A DNA stretch of 6,616 nt from Flavobacteriales bacterium (GCA_026993705.1 JALWSJ010000162.1:1-6616), one strand, 5' to 3'; positions 1-6,578 are shown, counted from the stretch's first letter. A program made the numbers and translations. The notes: generated by a model from the sequence alone, not told the origin.

Positions 1-16
1 TTCCTTATCCTTCTTC

Positions 17-56
17 ATAAAAATTTTCCATAGCGGGTGCTATGCAAAATTTTTAT
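17..56. terminator. Long near-perfect hairpin, probable bidirectional intrinsic terminator
   Basis: Arms 17-34 and 39-56 pair over 17 bp with a single C/C mismatch (28/45) around a GGGT loop. The inner stem is CATAGC/GCTATG. The outer part is A/T only, so either strand's transcript would carry a U-rich run in its 3' arm, as expected for a terminator working in both directions. It lies about 210 nt past the stop codon of the leftward operon and could end that transcript or one arriving from the left. Activity is inferred from structure only; GC content of the stem is modest. Confidence 0.5.
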
Positions 57-84
57 TCATCGTCTAAGAAACCAAAAATTCACT

Positions 85-250
85 TTCTATCCGCCAATTT
101 CACTCGCGTTAGGGATAGAACGACGTGTTTGAGCTCTTTTTTGCTTGCTTCCTATTTGCAAGCAAAAAAAGCGAGTAGTGATAGCCCGACCCTTACGGCG
201 TTAAAATGTTGTGGAGTGAGAACGAAACAATATTTATATGCCGTAAGGGA
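85..250. repeat. Structured intergenic element, REP-like or structured-RNA candidate
   Basis: Three inverted repeats follow each other: TTCTATCC/GGATAGAA (85-92 with 113-120); a 12-bp perfect stem TTTTTTGCTTGC/GCAAGCAAAAAA (137-148 with 158-169, 9-nt loop); and CCCTTACGGC/GCCGTAAGGG (190-199 with 240-249). The flanking blocks CGCGTTAGGGAT (105-116) and AGCCCGACCC (183-192) resemble a framing I recall from intergenic repeats scattered through Flavobacteriia genomes, with a variable hairpin between them. The central stem has its A-run on the 3' side on both strands, so it is not a classical terminator. It lies directly downstream of the leftward operon, in its 3' untranslated region. No convincing gene overlaps it. 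The dispersed-repeat identity rests on memory and is unverified. Confidence 0.5.
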
Positions 251-264
251 ACGCCCACGCCTTC

Positions 265-2571
265 CTAAAACTTAGTCATTTTACCTTCGATGATTACCTC
301 GGTTCTTCGGTTGACGGCGTGTTCTTCTTCGGTGCATTCTACACCGTTTTTGCATTTGTTTAATAGGCGGGTTTCGCCATAGCCGATGCCTTTTAGGTGG
401 TCTTTGGGTATTCCTTTTTTGACGAGATAATCGATTACTTTTTTGGCTCTTTTTTCGGATAGTTTCAGGTTATATTTGTCGCTTCCACGGCTATCGGTGT
501 GAGATTCTATGGTGAATTTTAAGTGCTTGTTTTTTCTGTACATCATAAAGAGTTTGTTCAACTCTATTTTTGCATCCATATTCAGAGTGGCACTATTGTA
601 ATCATAGAGGATATTGTTGACAGCAAAGCGTTCTTTTTGACCGACACGGATAAGCTGATTGTCTTCGTTAACCAAGAGCAAGCCTTCACCCTGACCTTTT
701 AATCGGCTAAATACATATCTCCCTTCTTCGTCTTTCTCTATTTTTTCTCTTTCGCCGTTTTTGAAGATTAAAAACGTTACATCGTCTTCGCCTTCTATCT
801 CGAAATGGTAACTGTTTTGAGGAGTAAGGGTTTTGAAAACAAATGTACCGTCTTTTTCGGTATAGGTTCGTCCGATTAACTTGCCGTCTTGATCGTAAAC
901 TCGTACTTCTTTACGTCCTCCTATATCTCCCTCTATTTTTTTAAACACCATTCCTTTTACGGGCATTATCAAAAATGACGGGTCGTCATCCTCGATGGGT
1001 AATAGTTCTTCAGTGTAACTGCTTTCTATGGTTTTAAATATAAACTTTCCTTTTTTACCGTCAACTAAAAGTACTTTTTCTCCTTTTGAGTTGGTGATGA
1101 ATAATTCTCCTTCATCTAGATCTTCGGCAGGTTTGATGGTGTAATTGGCTCCGGATTTTAATTTTCTGAATTGAAAACGTCCGTCTTTATTGGTAAATAC
1201 GCGGTCAATTTCATTTCCGTCTTCATCATAGAGTATCAGCTCGGTATTGGCATGACCGATTTTTCGGAACTCAAAGATACCACTAATAGAAGCAGAAGTA
1301 TCTACCTTTACGATAGGTTTAAGCTCGGTAAAACGGTAAATATCGTCTTTCCCTTTTCCTCCTTCCCTATCACTACTGAAAAATCCGTTCTTTTCGGCAG
1401 AATAATAAATGGCAAAATCGTCTTTATTGGTGTTCATCGGTGTGCCTAAGTTTTTAACGTTTTTAAAGTATTCGCTTTCTAAAGCGGTGTATATATCTAA
1501 ACCTCCCAATCCCAAATGTCCGTCGGAAGCAAAGAACAAACGACCTTTATTGATATGCGGAAAGACTTCGTTACCGCCAGTATTTACGTTTCCATGTACC
1601 GGTTGTGGTGCTCCCCAGCCGTAATTTCGTTTGTATTTACAATAATAGAGGTCAAAGCCTCCTCGCCCACCTTTTTTGTCGGATGCAAAATATAGGCTTC
1701 TTCCGTCTTCGCTTAGTGCTGGATGCAGTATGGAATATTCTCGGCTATTATATTCAAAAGGTTGGGGCTTACCTAATTTACCATTTTCTTTTATTTCGCA
1801 ACTGAATAGCCACATGGTTTCTTTTCGCAAACTTCTTCGCGTGGTTGTAAAATAAAGTGTTTTACCATCTGAAGTTATTGCCACAGTTCCTTCGTTCCAC
1901 TCGCCATTGATTTTAGGACTGAAAGGTTCTCCTTTGGTAAATACTCCACTTTTTTTAGCCGAATAATACACATCAAAATAAGCTGAAACATTGCGATTGA
2001 TTTCATCATTAACCCAATCGTTTTTTCCTTCGGTTACATAGAGCAATCCATCTTTGTACGGAACAGCTCCAAACTCGGATTTGGATGTATTGACAGCTCC
2101 ATTTAATTCTTCAACTTTATAATGTCCTTTTGCTCCTGTTTCGGTAAAGAAATTATTATACGCCTCCAAATACACTTTTACTTGATTGTCTTGCGGGTAC
2201 TTTTGTGCGTATTTTTCAAAGTATTTTTTGGCTTCGGTCTTATGGTTTAATACCATAAGTGCTTTGGCAAATTCAAAATATGCGGAATCATTACTTCCTT
2301 CATAATTCATGGCTTCTTTATAGCTATCTTCTGCTTTATTGTAGTTTTTGGAGTAAAGATAGGCTTTCCCCAACTTTTGGTACAAGTTTCCGTTTGGATG
2401 CTTTTTTACTGCTTTTTTATAGTATTTTACGGCATCTACATATCGTTTTTCTTGTAGGGCTTTGTCTCCTTTTTTTTCTTGTGCGAAAAGAACAAAGGGT
2501 AGAAAAACAATGCTACTTGCTATCAGTAACTTTTTTATGCTAATTAATATTTTTTGGTTTGTTTTATACAC
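265..2571 (-). CDS. TPR / PD40 beta-propeller / tandem regulatory-like domains / OmpA protein (PorE-like)
   Basis: Predicted periplasmic, outer-membrane-associated protein of 768 aa that should anchor a surface complex to peptidoglycan. Seen in order: signal peptide (1-30, cleavage about VLFA|Q, no lipobox Cys); about three TPRs (31-128); five PD40-like propeller blades (about 163-414, motifs such as SEDGRSLYFASD); two tandem copies of a carboxypeptidase-regulatory/SdrD-B-like unit (about 429-518 and 539-630, each with YDxDG and a following F-x-F strand); and an OmpA C-terminal domain (651-764). The OmpA domain keeps HTDSRG (D693) and SEKRA (R708), the residues that contact diaminopimelate in this family. 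The order matches PorE of the T9SS, which has a single regulatory-like domain. The start is GTG; the frame has a stop 27 nt upstream and no ATG before the signal peptide. Last gene of the operon, 31 nt after the PorP/SprF gene. The domain call is firm; the link to a specific cargo is inferred. Confidence 0.92.
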   Translation of the reverse strand: MYKTNQKILISIKKLLIASSIVFLPFVLFAQEKKGDKALQEKRYVDAVKYYKKAVKKHPNGNLYQKLGKAYLYSKNYNKAEDSYKEAMNYEGSNDSAYFEFAKALMVLNHKTEAKKYFEKYAQKYPQDNQVKVYLEAYNNFFTETGAKGHYKVEELNGAVNTSKSEFGAVPYKDGLLYVTEGKNDWVNDEINRNVSAYFDVYYSAKKSGVFTKGEPFSPKINGEWNEGTVAITSDGKTLYFTTTRRSLRKETMWLFSCEIKENGKLGKPQPFEYNSREYSILHPALSEDGRSLYFASDKKGGRGGFDLYYCKYKRNYGWGAPQPVHGNVNTGGNEVFPHINKGRLFFASDGHLGLGGLDIYTALESEYFKNVKNLGTPMNTNKDDFAIYYSAEKNGFFSSDREGGKGKDDIYRFTELKPIVKVDTSASISGIFEFRKIGHANTELILYDEDGNEIDRVFTNKDGRFQFRKLKSGANYTIKPAEDLDEGELFITNSKGEKVLLVDGKKGKFIFKTIESSYTEELLPIEDDDPSFLIMPVKGMVFKKIEGDIGGRKEVRVYDQDGKLIGRTYTEKDGTFVFKTLTPQNSYHFEIEGEDDVTFLIFKNGEREKIEKDEEGRYVFSRLKGQGEGLLLVNEDNQLIRVGQKERFAVNNILYDYNSATLNMDAKIELNKLFMMYRKNKHLKFTIESHTDSRGSDKYNLKLSEKRAKKVIDYLVKKGIPKDHLKGIGYGETRLLNKCKNGVECTEEEHAVNRRTEVIIEGKMTKF
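682..1287 (-). repeat. Tandem duplication inside the OmpA-family gene
   Basis: Residues about 429-518 and 539-630 of the OmpA-family protein align with a period near 110 aa. Matching blocks are LILYDEDGNEIDRVFTNKDG against VRVYDQDGKLIGRTYTEKDG, and GKFIFKTI against GRYVFSRL. Each unit has a regulatory-like beta-sandwich followed by a second beta-rich stretch. The copies are well diverged, so the duplication is old. Confidence 0.7.
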
Positions 2572-2602
2572 TTTCCCTGCTTTATGTTTCCTCTTTTATT
2601 TA

Positions 2603-3532
2603 TTAAAAATAACGAGGAGAAACTCCTTCATTTTTAAAACGGTTAAAACTATATTGAATAAAAATCTCGTTGGATGTTCGTTGTAAAAAGACATTGGCAA
2701 CCGGATAATCGAAAGAGTAACCGACGCTTAATTTTTGCGTAGCGTTTATTTTGGTAATAAACGAGGCTATACCAACGGTTTTATAAGATGCTCCGAACCA
2801 AAAGCGTTTTTTCAACAAAATACTTGCATTTATATCTGCATAGAAAGCACCGGCTACCGTCCTTGCTAATAGGGATGTTTTTAACACCAAATTTTCTTTC
2901 AATTCAAAAGCATGTCCGTAGAATAAGGACAAACTAGCATAAAGATGAGCTGGATTTTCATTTATACTGTCGTTATCGTAAATTCTAGCTTCATTTAAAT
3001 GGGCTAATTGCACACCAACATAATTCAATCGGTCTTTGTAATAGATCCCGAAATCAAAATCGGCTACTACTTTGCTTTGCTTTCCTTGACCAATAACTAC
3101 ATCTTCTTTATCTTTGTAGTTTAGCATTGCCCAATTATAGGTATAGTTATACAGTCCTGAACGTAACCCTAAACCTAGTTTTCCTTTTCCCATTCGTAGA
3201 TGATAGGCATAAAGGATTGATAAACCTGTTATCTTACGAGGTCCTATTTCATCATTGATGATTTGCAGCCCCAAACCGACTTTCTTTTGGAACAAAGGGG
3301 CGTGCAATGACAGCACTTGTGTTTTGGGTTCTCCTTCCAAGCCCGACCATTGACTTCTGTGAGAAAAATTAACATCAAAGGTATTTTTACTTCCTGCATA
3401 AGCAGGATTGATGCTCAACAAATTGAACATATATTGTGTTTGCACAAAATCTTGCTGGGCAGCACCTTTAAGACTTATCAATAACAAAAAGCCAAAAATC
3501 AAATAATATGGACGATTGAAGAACTTTTTCAT
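2603..3532 (-). CDS. Type IX secretion system membrane protein, PorP/SprF family
   Basis: Predicted outer-membrane beta-barrel of 309 aa, the usual family length. It has a Sec signal peptide (1-25, cleavage about KGAA|QQ) and the family hallmark near the mature N-terminus: QYMFNLLSINPAYAGS (34-49) followed by HRSQWSGLEGEPKTQ (58-72). The remainder alternates aromatic and hydrophobic residues as barrel strands do, and the chain ends in an aromatic residue (SPRYF). In Flavobacterium, SprF is needed for surface delivery of its neighbour SprB, and PorP/SprF paralogues are typically encoded beside type B CTD cargo. Here the start overlaps the stop of exactly such a cargo gene (ATGA, 3529-3532), implying translational coupling and matched amounts. 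It is a paralogue dedicated to this operon rather than clearly the core T9SS PorP, so no gene symbol is given. Confidence 0.95.
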   Translation of the reverse strand: MKKFFNRPYYLIFGFLLLISLKGAAQQDFVQTQYMFNLLSINPAYAGSKNTFDVNFSHRSQWSGLEGEPKTQVLSLHAPLFQKKVGLGLQIINDEIGPRKITGLSILYAYHLRMGKGKLGLGLRSGLYNYTYNWAMLNYKDKEDVVIGQGKQSKVVADFDFGIYYKDRLNYVGVQLAHLNEARIYDNDSINENPAHLYASLSLFYGHAFELKENLVLKTSLLARTVAGAFYADINASILLKKRFWFGASYKTVGIASFITKINATQKLSVGYSFDYPVANVFLQRTSNEIFIQYSFNRFKNEGVSPRYF

Positions 3533-4041
3533 CTTGTGATTTCTACCATTCCACTTTTAACTGATTTGCCTCCTACATAGAGATTATAATAATATGTACC
3601 GTCTGGCACATCTTCTTGGTTGTAGTTTTTTCCGTCCCAAGCATATATTTTTTCATCTCCTTTGTTATCCCAAACAATATTTCCCCAACGACTATATATT
3701 TTTATGGTATATTCTTCGGTAGCATAGGGTGATCTGAACCGCCATACATCGTTTACACCATCACCGTTGGGCGAAAACGCATTATATACTGTTTCGTCTT
3801 CACTTACCGTTTCTTTTACTGAATCTATAGGTTGGTGAAAACCTTGTGTTATTCGCAATTCATCTCCTCCATTTTCTTCTGCTGTATGGGTAAACGGTTC
3901 TCCTATGGTAAATGCCATGGTTGTTGCCCCTGCATAAACATAGGGAGCATTTCCTCCAGCACTAAACACATAAGGAGAAATTGCCCCTTGTGCAAAGGTT
4001 ATTAGAGGGAGGATTAGTATGAGGGTTAGTATAGGTTTCAT
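3529..4041 (-). CDS. Minimal T9SS type B sorting-domain (gliding-motility-associated CTD) protein
   Basis: A 170-aa secreted protein. Residues 1-17 form a signal peptide (ITFA|Q). Residues 18-72 are a short head with the motif GEPFTHT...ITQGFHQP, a small module common at the N-terminus of Flavobacteriia T9SS proteins. Residues 73-86 are an acidic linker. Residues 87-170 are a complete type B CTD: NAFSPNGDGVNDVW (87-100), IKIYSRWGNIVW (113-124), AWDGK (134-138), VPDGTYYYNL (145-154) and a C-terminal SGMVEITR. This domain class directs export through the T9SS and depends on a cognate PorP/SprF-type protein, here the next gene. Type B cargo is usually many hundreds of residues long, so this is unusually small: almost only the sorting signal. 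It starts 9 nt after the fibre-like gene. Domain identity is strong; a role as adaptor, anchor or small adhesin is inference. Confidence 0.93.
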   Translation of the reverse strand: MKPILTLILILPLITFAQGAISPYVFSAGGNAPYVYAGATTMAFTIGEPFTHTAEENGGDELRITQGFHQPIDSVKETVSEDETVYNAFSPNGDGVNDVWRFRSPYATEEYTIKIYSRWGNIVWDNKGDEKIYAWDGKNYNQEDVPDGTYYYNLYVGGKSVKSGMVEITR

Positions 4042-4050
4042 AATTATGTA

Positions 4051-5913
4051 TTATTTTTTATAGATTATGAAACTAAAATTACCTCGAACTTTATTACCAG
4101 CTAAATCATAAAGAGTAACCTTTAAATTATTACCAATTGAAGAATAAACGGGTATTATTGGTGTAGATGAAGTTTTTTCGACAGAAATTAATACAACATA
4201 GCCATATGTTGTATTAAAATCAATCTGATTTAATGATATACTATAACCAGAAGTTGAAGAACTATACACAACACTGGCTACATTAGAAGTAGCTCCATCA
4301 ATGACTGGATTAGGATACGATGTTATAGGATAATTTTTTATTCTCCCATAAGCCAAAGGCAACAAATCAGCATCTCCAGTCGTACTACGGTTCAACTCAT
4401 TTGTATTGCTATTACTACTTATAGTACTTTCAATTCTTATAGTTCCATTTACATCAAGTTTTGAATTAGTATTTGGATTATTCGTCCCTATCCCAACTCT
4501 GCCGTCGGATTTAATAATAAATACAGAGCCCTGATTTACATTACCACTTCCATCAATAGATTCTGCTAAAAATAAGTTTTGACTACCACTTGTAGATTTA
4601 ACATCAATCTGCAAACCATGTCCTCCAGAGTGATTTTGTTTTATGTTTACGGCGTTGTTTGCTGAATAATCTAAAACATGTAATTTAGCTCCAGGAGAAC
4701 CAAGACCTATACCAACTTTACCAACATTATTTACTTTTAAATAAGCATTCCCTCCCCTTCCTACAAATAAAACGTCTTGACTAGGAGCACCTGCCTTTAC
4801 TGTTAATGTAGAATTGGTATTTGGAGTTCCAATACCTACTGTACTATCGCTTTTAACAACTAGAAGAGGTGTATTCGCATCATGACCAACATAAAGAGGG
4901 TCAACAGCACTATTGTTTGTTTTAATATCTAATTTAGCTACGGGTAAAGATGTTCCAATACCTACTTTTCCTCTTGTCCAAATATCATCAGTTATAGAAG
5001 ATGGATTTCCATTTTGAGTATTTACTTTAAACCAATCATAATCTTTTCTTAGCACTGATAAATCAACAATTTGTGTATTTCCATCTTCTATTGTAATAGA
5101 CAATTCATTATTTCCATTAAGATTAAAATTAGTTATTTCTTGATCATCCGACAAAAAGGGACGTAAATTCAAGTCCAATTGATTCTGTTGGTTACCATTA
5201 ACATCAACAATTGATAAATGTAACATAGAATCCACTTGAGTAATCGACCCCGACAACGTTTGCAACTCATTCGTAGCATCTGCATCAGCATCATCGTTAC
5301 TACCCCAAGCATATCCCCCATTTACAATAGTTAACACCTGCCCATCTGAACCACCATTTGGAAACGTAACTCCCCCCGAAGAACTAGGCAACGCCACACT
5401 ATCCAACGGCTGACCGTTAGCATCGGAAATCACGATAAAGTGTGTTCCTCCTACAGTTACAGAATCCAACGTCTGCCCTTCATATTTAGAACGAAAAGCA
5501 TAAGGAACGGCTTTTAAATAAACATTATCTATCACATGCAATCCCGAACCATCATTAAAATCTGCCGAAACTTCAATTCTATCGGCTTGCTCCCATAATG
5601 CTCTAACTTCTATGTTAAGAGAACCGGAAAGTTGTGTCCCCCCACCAATAGGAAGTGAAACTAAACCATAGTCATTTGTTTGAACAGAGTGTTCTTCTTT
5701 GTAAAGAGAAGTACCACCAGCAGAATAATCAATAAAATCAAACTGAATAGTTACTGGTTGGTTACTTAACGCAACACCATTATCATCTCGGACTATTCCT
5801 TGATAATTAATATGCTTTATCGTATTAGGTATAGGCTTATCATCATTACTCTGCGAATAAGCAACTACTTGCCCCAATAAAAAAACAATAAAAAGGAGTA
5901 CTAATTTTTTCAT
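4051..5913 (-). CDS. Secreted tail-fibre-like repeat protein with VGIGT motifs
   Basis: A 620-aa predicted surface or secreted protein. From the MKKL start it has a signal peptide (1-20, about VVAYS|Q). Next is an N-terminal beta-domain (about 35-145, with INYQGIVRDDNG, YKEEH and LKAVPYAF) typical of Bacteroidetes tail-fibre-like proteins. A linker with weak LDSV-type repeats and an Asp-rich stretch (207-213) follows, then four VGIGT...KLxV repeats (316-490). A C-terminal beta-sandwich-like region (about 512-620) opens with DADLLPLAYG and ends FSFIIYKK. VGIGT repeats occur in phage tail fibres and trimeric adhesins, often before a Peptidase_S74 chaperone; neither S74 nor a T9SS CTD is visible. 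An in-frame ATG at 5958 lies upstream of the TATCTTTG promoter element, so MKKL at 5913, which begins the signal peptide, is preferred. First gene of the operon. A structural or adhesive role is inferred; the ligand is unknown. Confidence 0.88.
   Translation of the reverse strand: MKKLVLLFIVFLLGQVVAYSQSNDDKPIPNTIKHINYQGIVRDDNGVALSNQPVTIQFDFIDYSAGGTSLYKEEHSVQTNDYGLVSLPIGGGTQLSGSLNIEVRALWEQADRIEVSADFNDGSGLHVIDNVYLKAVPYAFRSKYEGQTLDSVTVGGTHFIVISDANGQPLDSVALPSSSGGVTFPNGGSDGQVLTIVNGGYAWGSNDDADADATNELQTLSGSITQVDSMLHLSIVDVNGNQQNQLDLNLRPFLSDDQEITNFNLNGNNELSITIEDGNTQIVDLSVLRKDYDWFKVNTQNGNPSSITDDIWTRGKVGIGTSLPVAKLDIKTNNSAVDPLYVGHDANTPLLVVKSDSTVGIGTPNTNSTLTVKAGAPSQDVLFVGRGGNAYLKVNNVGKVGIGLGSPGAKLHVLDYSANNAVNIKQNHSGGHGLQIDVKSTSGSQNLFLAESIDGSGNVNQGSVFIIKSDGRVGIGTNNPNTNSKLDVNGTIRIESTISSNSNTNELNRSTTGDADLLPLAYGRIKNYPITSYPNPVIDGATSNVASVVYSSSTSGYSISLNQIDFNTTYGYVVLISVEKTSSTPIIPVYSSIGNNLKVTLYDLAGNKVRGNFSFIIYKK
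4444..4968 (-). repeat. Four VGIGT...KLxV repeats within the fibre-like gene
   Basis: Repeats begin at residues 316 (KVGIGTSLPVAKLDI), 359 (VGIGTPNTNSTLTV), 399 (KVGIGLGSPGAKLHV) and 472 (RVGIGTNNPNTNSKLDV). The spacing is about 42, 41 and 73 residues. The last gap holds an extra block. The third copy has lost the Thr of VGIGT. Such units are found in the shafts of phage tail fibres and related beta-structured surface proteins. Confidence 0.8.
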
Positions 5914-5934
5914 AACGTTCTGACTTTTAAACAC

Positions 5935-5965
5935 CAAAGATAGTAAAGTTAATTTCAATCGCCAA
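5935..5965 (-). promoter_or_regulatory. Bacteroidetes-type promoter of the four-gene operon
   Basis: On the minus strand, TATCTTTG (5942-5935) matches the -7 consensus TAnnTTTG exactly. A TTG at 5965-5963 lies 20 bp upstream, inside the 17-23 bp range known for Flavobacterium. Transcription would begin near 5928-5930, giving a leader of about 15 nt before the ATG at 5913. This supports MKKL as the true start and excludes the ATG at 5958. No other full consensus is seen on this strand between 5914 and 6058. Confidence 0.7.
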
Positions 5966-6020
5966 TTTATTTTTTAACAAAAATTACATCTATTCACAAA
6001 AGAGCCTTTCTACAAATAAG

Positions 6021-6036
6021 TATTTTTGTTACTTTG
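6021..6036 (+). promoter_or_regulatory. Candidate promoter -7 elements of the aminotransferase remnant
   Basis: TATTTTTG (6021-6028) fits TAnnTTTG exactly, and TTACTTTG (6029-6036) fits at seven of eight positions. They lie 30 and 22 nt before the ATG at 6059. Only a weak TTTC (6007-6010) is visible at the -33 distance from the second. This promoter is divergent from that of the operon, the two sharing about 145 bp of intergenic DNA. It may still drive transcription into the truncated gene. Confidence 0.4.
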
Positions 6037-6058
6037 CAAGTCTAAAACATATTACAGC

Positions 6059-6390
6059 ATGCCAACATTATCTAAAAAAGCAAAACAAATGCCTGCTTCA
6101 CCAATTCATAAATTGGTGCCTTTTGCTGAAAGTGCAAAAAACAAGGCAAAAAAGTCTATCATCTAAACATCGGTCAACCCGATATTGAAACACCTAAAAT
6201 CGTGATGGATACAATGCATCACTTGGATATGAAAGTGGTGGAATACAGCCATTCCGCAGGTTTTATCTCTTATAGAAAAGGATTGGCTGAATATTACGCA
6301 AAAATAGGAATAAACCTCAATCCCGAAAACGAAATAATGATTACAACGGGAGGTTCTGAAGCCTTAGTTTATAATCTACTGAAAATGTAA
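6059..6390 (+). pseudogene. Class I/II (aspartate-type) aminotransferase, frameshifted N-terminal fragment
   Basis: From the ATG at 6059 the frame reads MPTLSKKAKQMPASPIHKL..., typical of Bacteroidetes aspartate-type aminotransferases. It stops at TAA 6164-6166 after 35 codons, just past an A6 run (6148-6153). One base out of frame the family sequence continues from 6154: VYHLNIGQPDIETPK, then VEYSHSAGFISYRKGLAEYY, then ITTGGSEALVY. A seventh A would restore one frame. Homology ends near 6372, and only a few unrelated codons (NLLKM) precede the stop at 6388. About 110 of the usual ~400 residues remain. The PLP-binding lysine and most of the active site are gone, so the product cannot be a working enzyme. 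An intact copy may exist elsewhere, or the rest may have been moved away by the rearrangement that brought in the adjacent transposase fragment. Confidence 0.85.
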
Positions 6391-6541
6391 CTCCCGTACT
6401 CTTTACTGATTTAAAAATCTTAGAAGTTTTATTAATTTTAAATAAATCAAGATACTCTTTAAAAAATTCTAGGGTAGTCCAAGAATCCTTAAAAAACATT
6501 TTTATTTCTTGAATTTCAGTAATATCTTTGTTTTGTAGCAT
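6376..6541 (-). pseudogene. Probable N-terminal fragment of a DDE (IS4-superfamily-like) transposase
   Basis: From the ATG at 6541 about 54 residues look like a genuine N-terminus: a charged helix-rich start (MLQNKDITEIQEIKMF) followed by KIFKSVKSTGVTFSV, which resembles the stretch preceding the hydrophobic segment in IS4-superfamily transposases of Bacteroidetes. After about residue 55 the frame simply reads the antisense of the aminotransferase fragment (DYKLRLQNLPL), so the gene is truncated at the junction near 6370-6378. The DDE catalytic core is absent and it cannot be active. Family assignment is from pattern memory and is tentative; the truncation is clear because the two genes share the junction. 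What else it could be: the start of another hypothetical protein. Confidence 0.5.
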
Positions 6542-6568
6542 AATGGTAATATTTTTTTGTTTTCACTG

Positions 6569-6576
6569 TAAATATA
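6569..6576 (-). promoter_or_regulatory. Near-consensus -7 element for the transposase fragment
   Basis: On the minus strand the sequence reads TATATTTA (6576-6569), seven of eight matches to TAnnTTTG. It is 27 nt before the ATG at 6541. The palindrome at 6579-6605 would occupy the -33 region. Transcripts from here would begin after the outer arm of the inverted repeat at 6603-6612. Sequence match only. Confidence 0.35.
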
Positions 6577-6578
6577 CT

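Noticed and set aside
137..169. Classical intrinsic terminator at the 12-bp stem
   Set aside because: On both strands the 3' arm ends in As, not Us, so the required U-tract after the stem is missing.
42..275. 77-aa plus-strand open frame over the left intergenic region
   Set aside because: It runs straight through the inverted repeats, has no start signals, low-complexity composition and no recognisable domain; it is better explained by the structured element.
1171..2686. Several plus-strand open frames of 66-94 codons
   Set aside because: All lie antisense to the OmpA-family and PorP/SprF genes, whose protein sequences are clearly conserved; the plus-strand products show no family features.
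4444..4968. Spaced repeats as a CRISPR array
   Set aside because: The repetition is at protein level (VGIGT motifs in an open frame), with degenerate DNA and uneven spacing.
5914..5958. N-terminal extension of the fibre-like protein from the ATG at 5958
   Set aside because: It precedes the promoter's expected transcription start and would place 15 residues before a normal signal peptide.
6202..6390. Independent 62-aa gene starting at MMDTMHHL
   Set aside because: Aminotransferase homology continues upstream of this Met in the same frame to 6154 and, across the frame break, to 6059; it is an internal Met of the broken gene.
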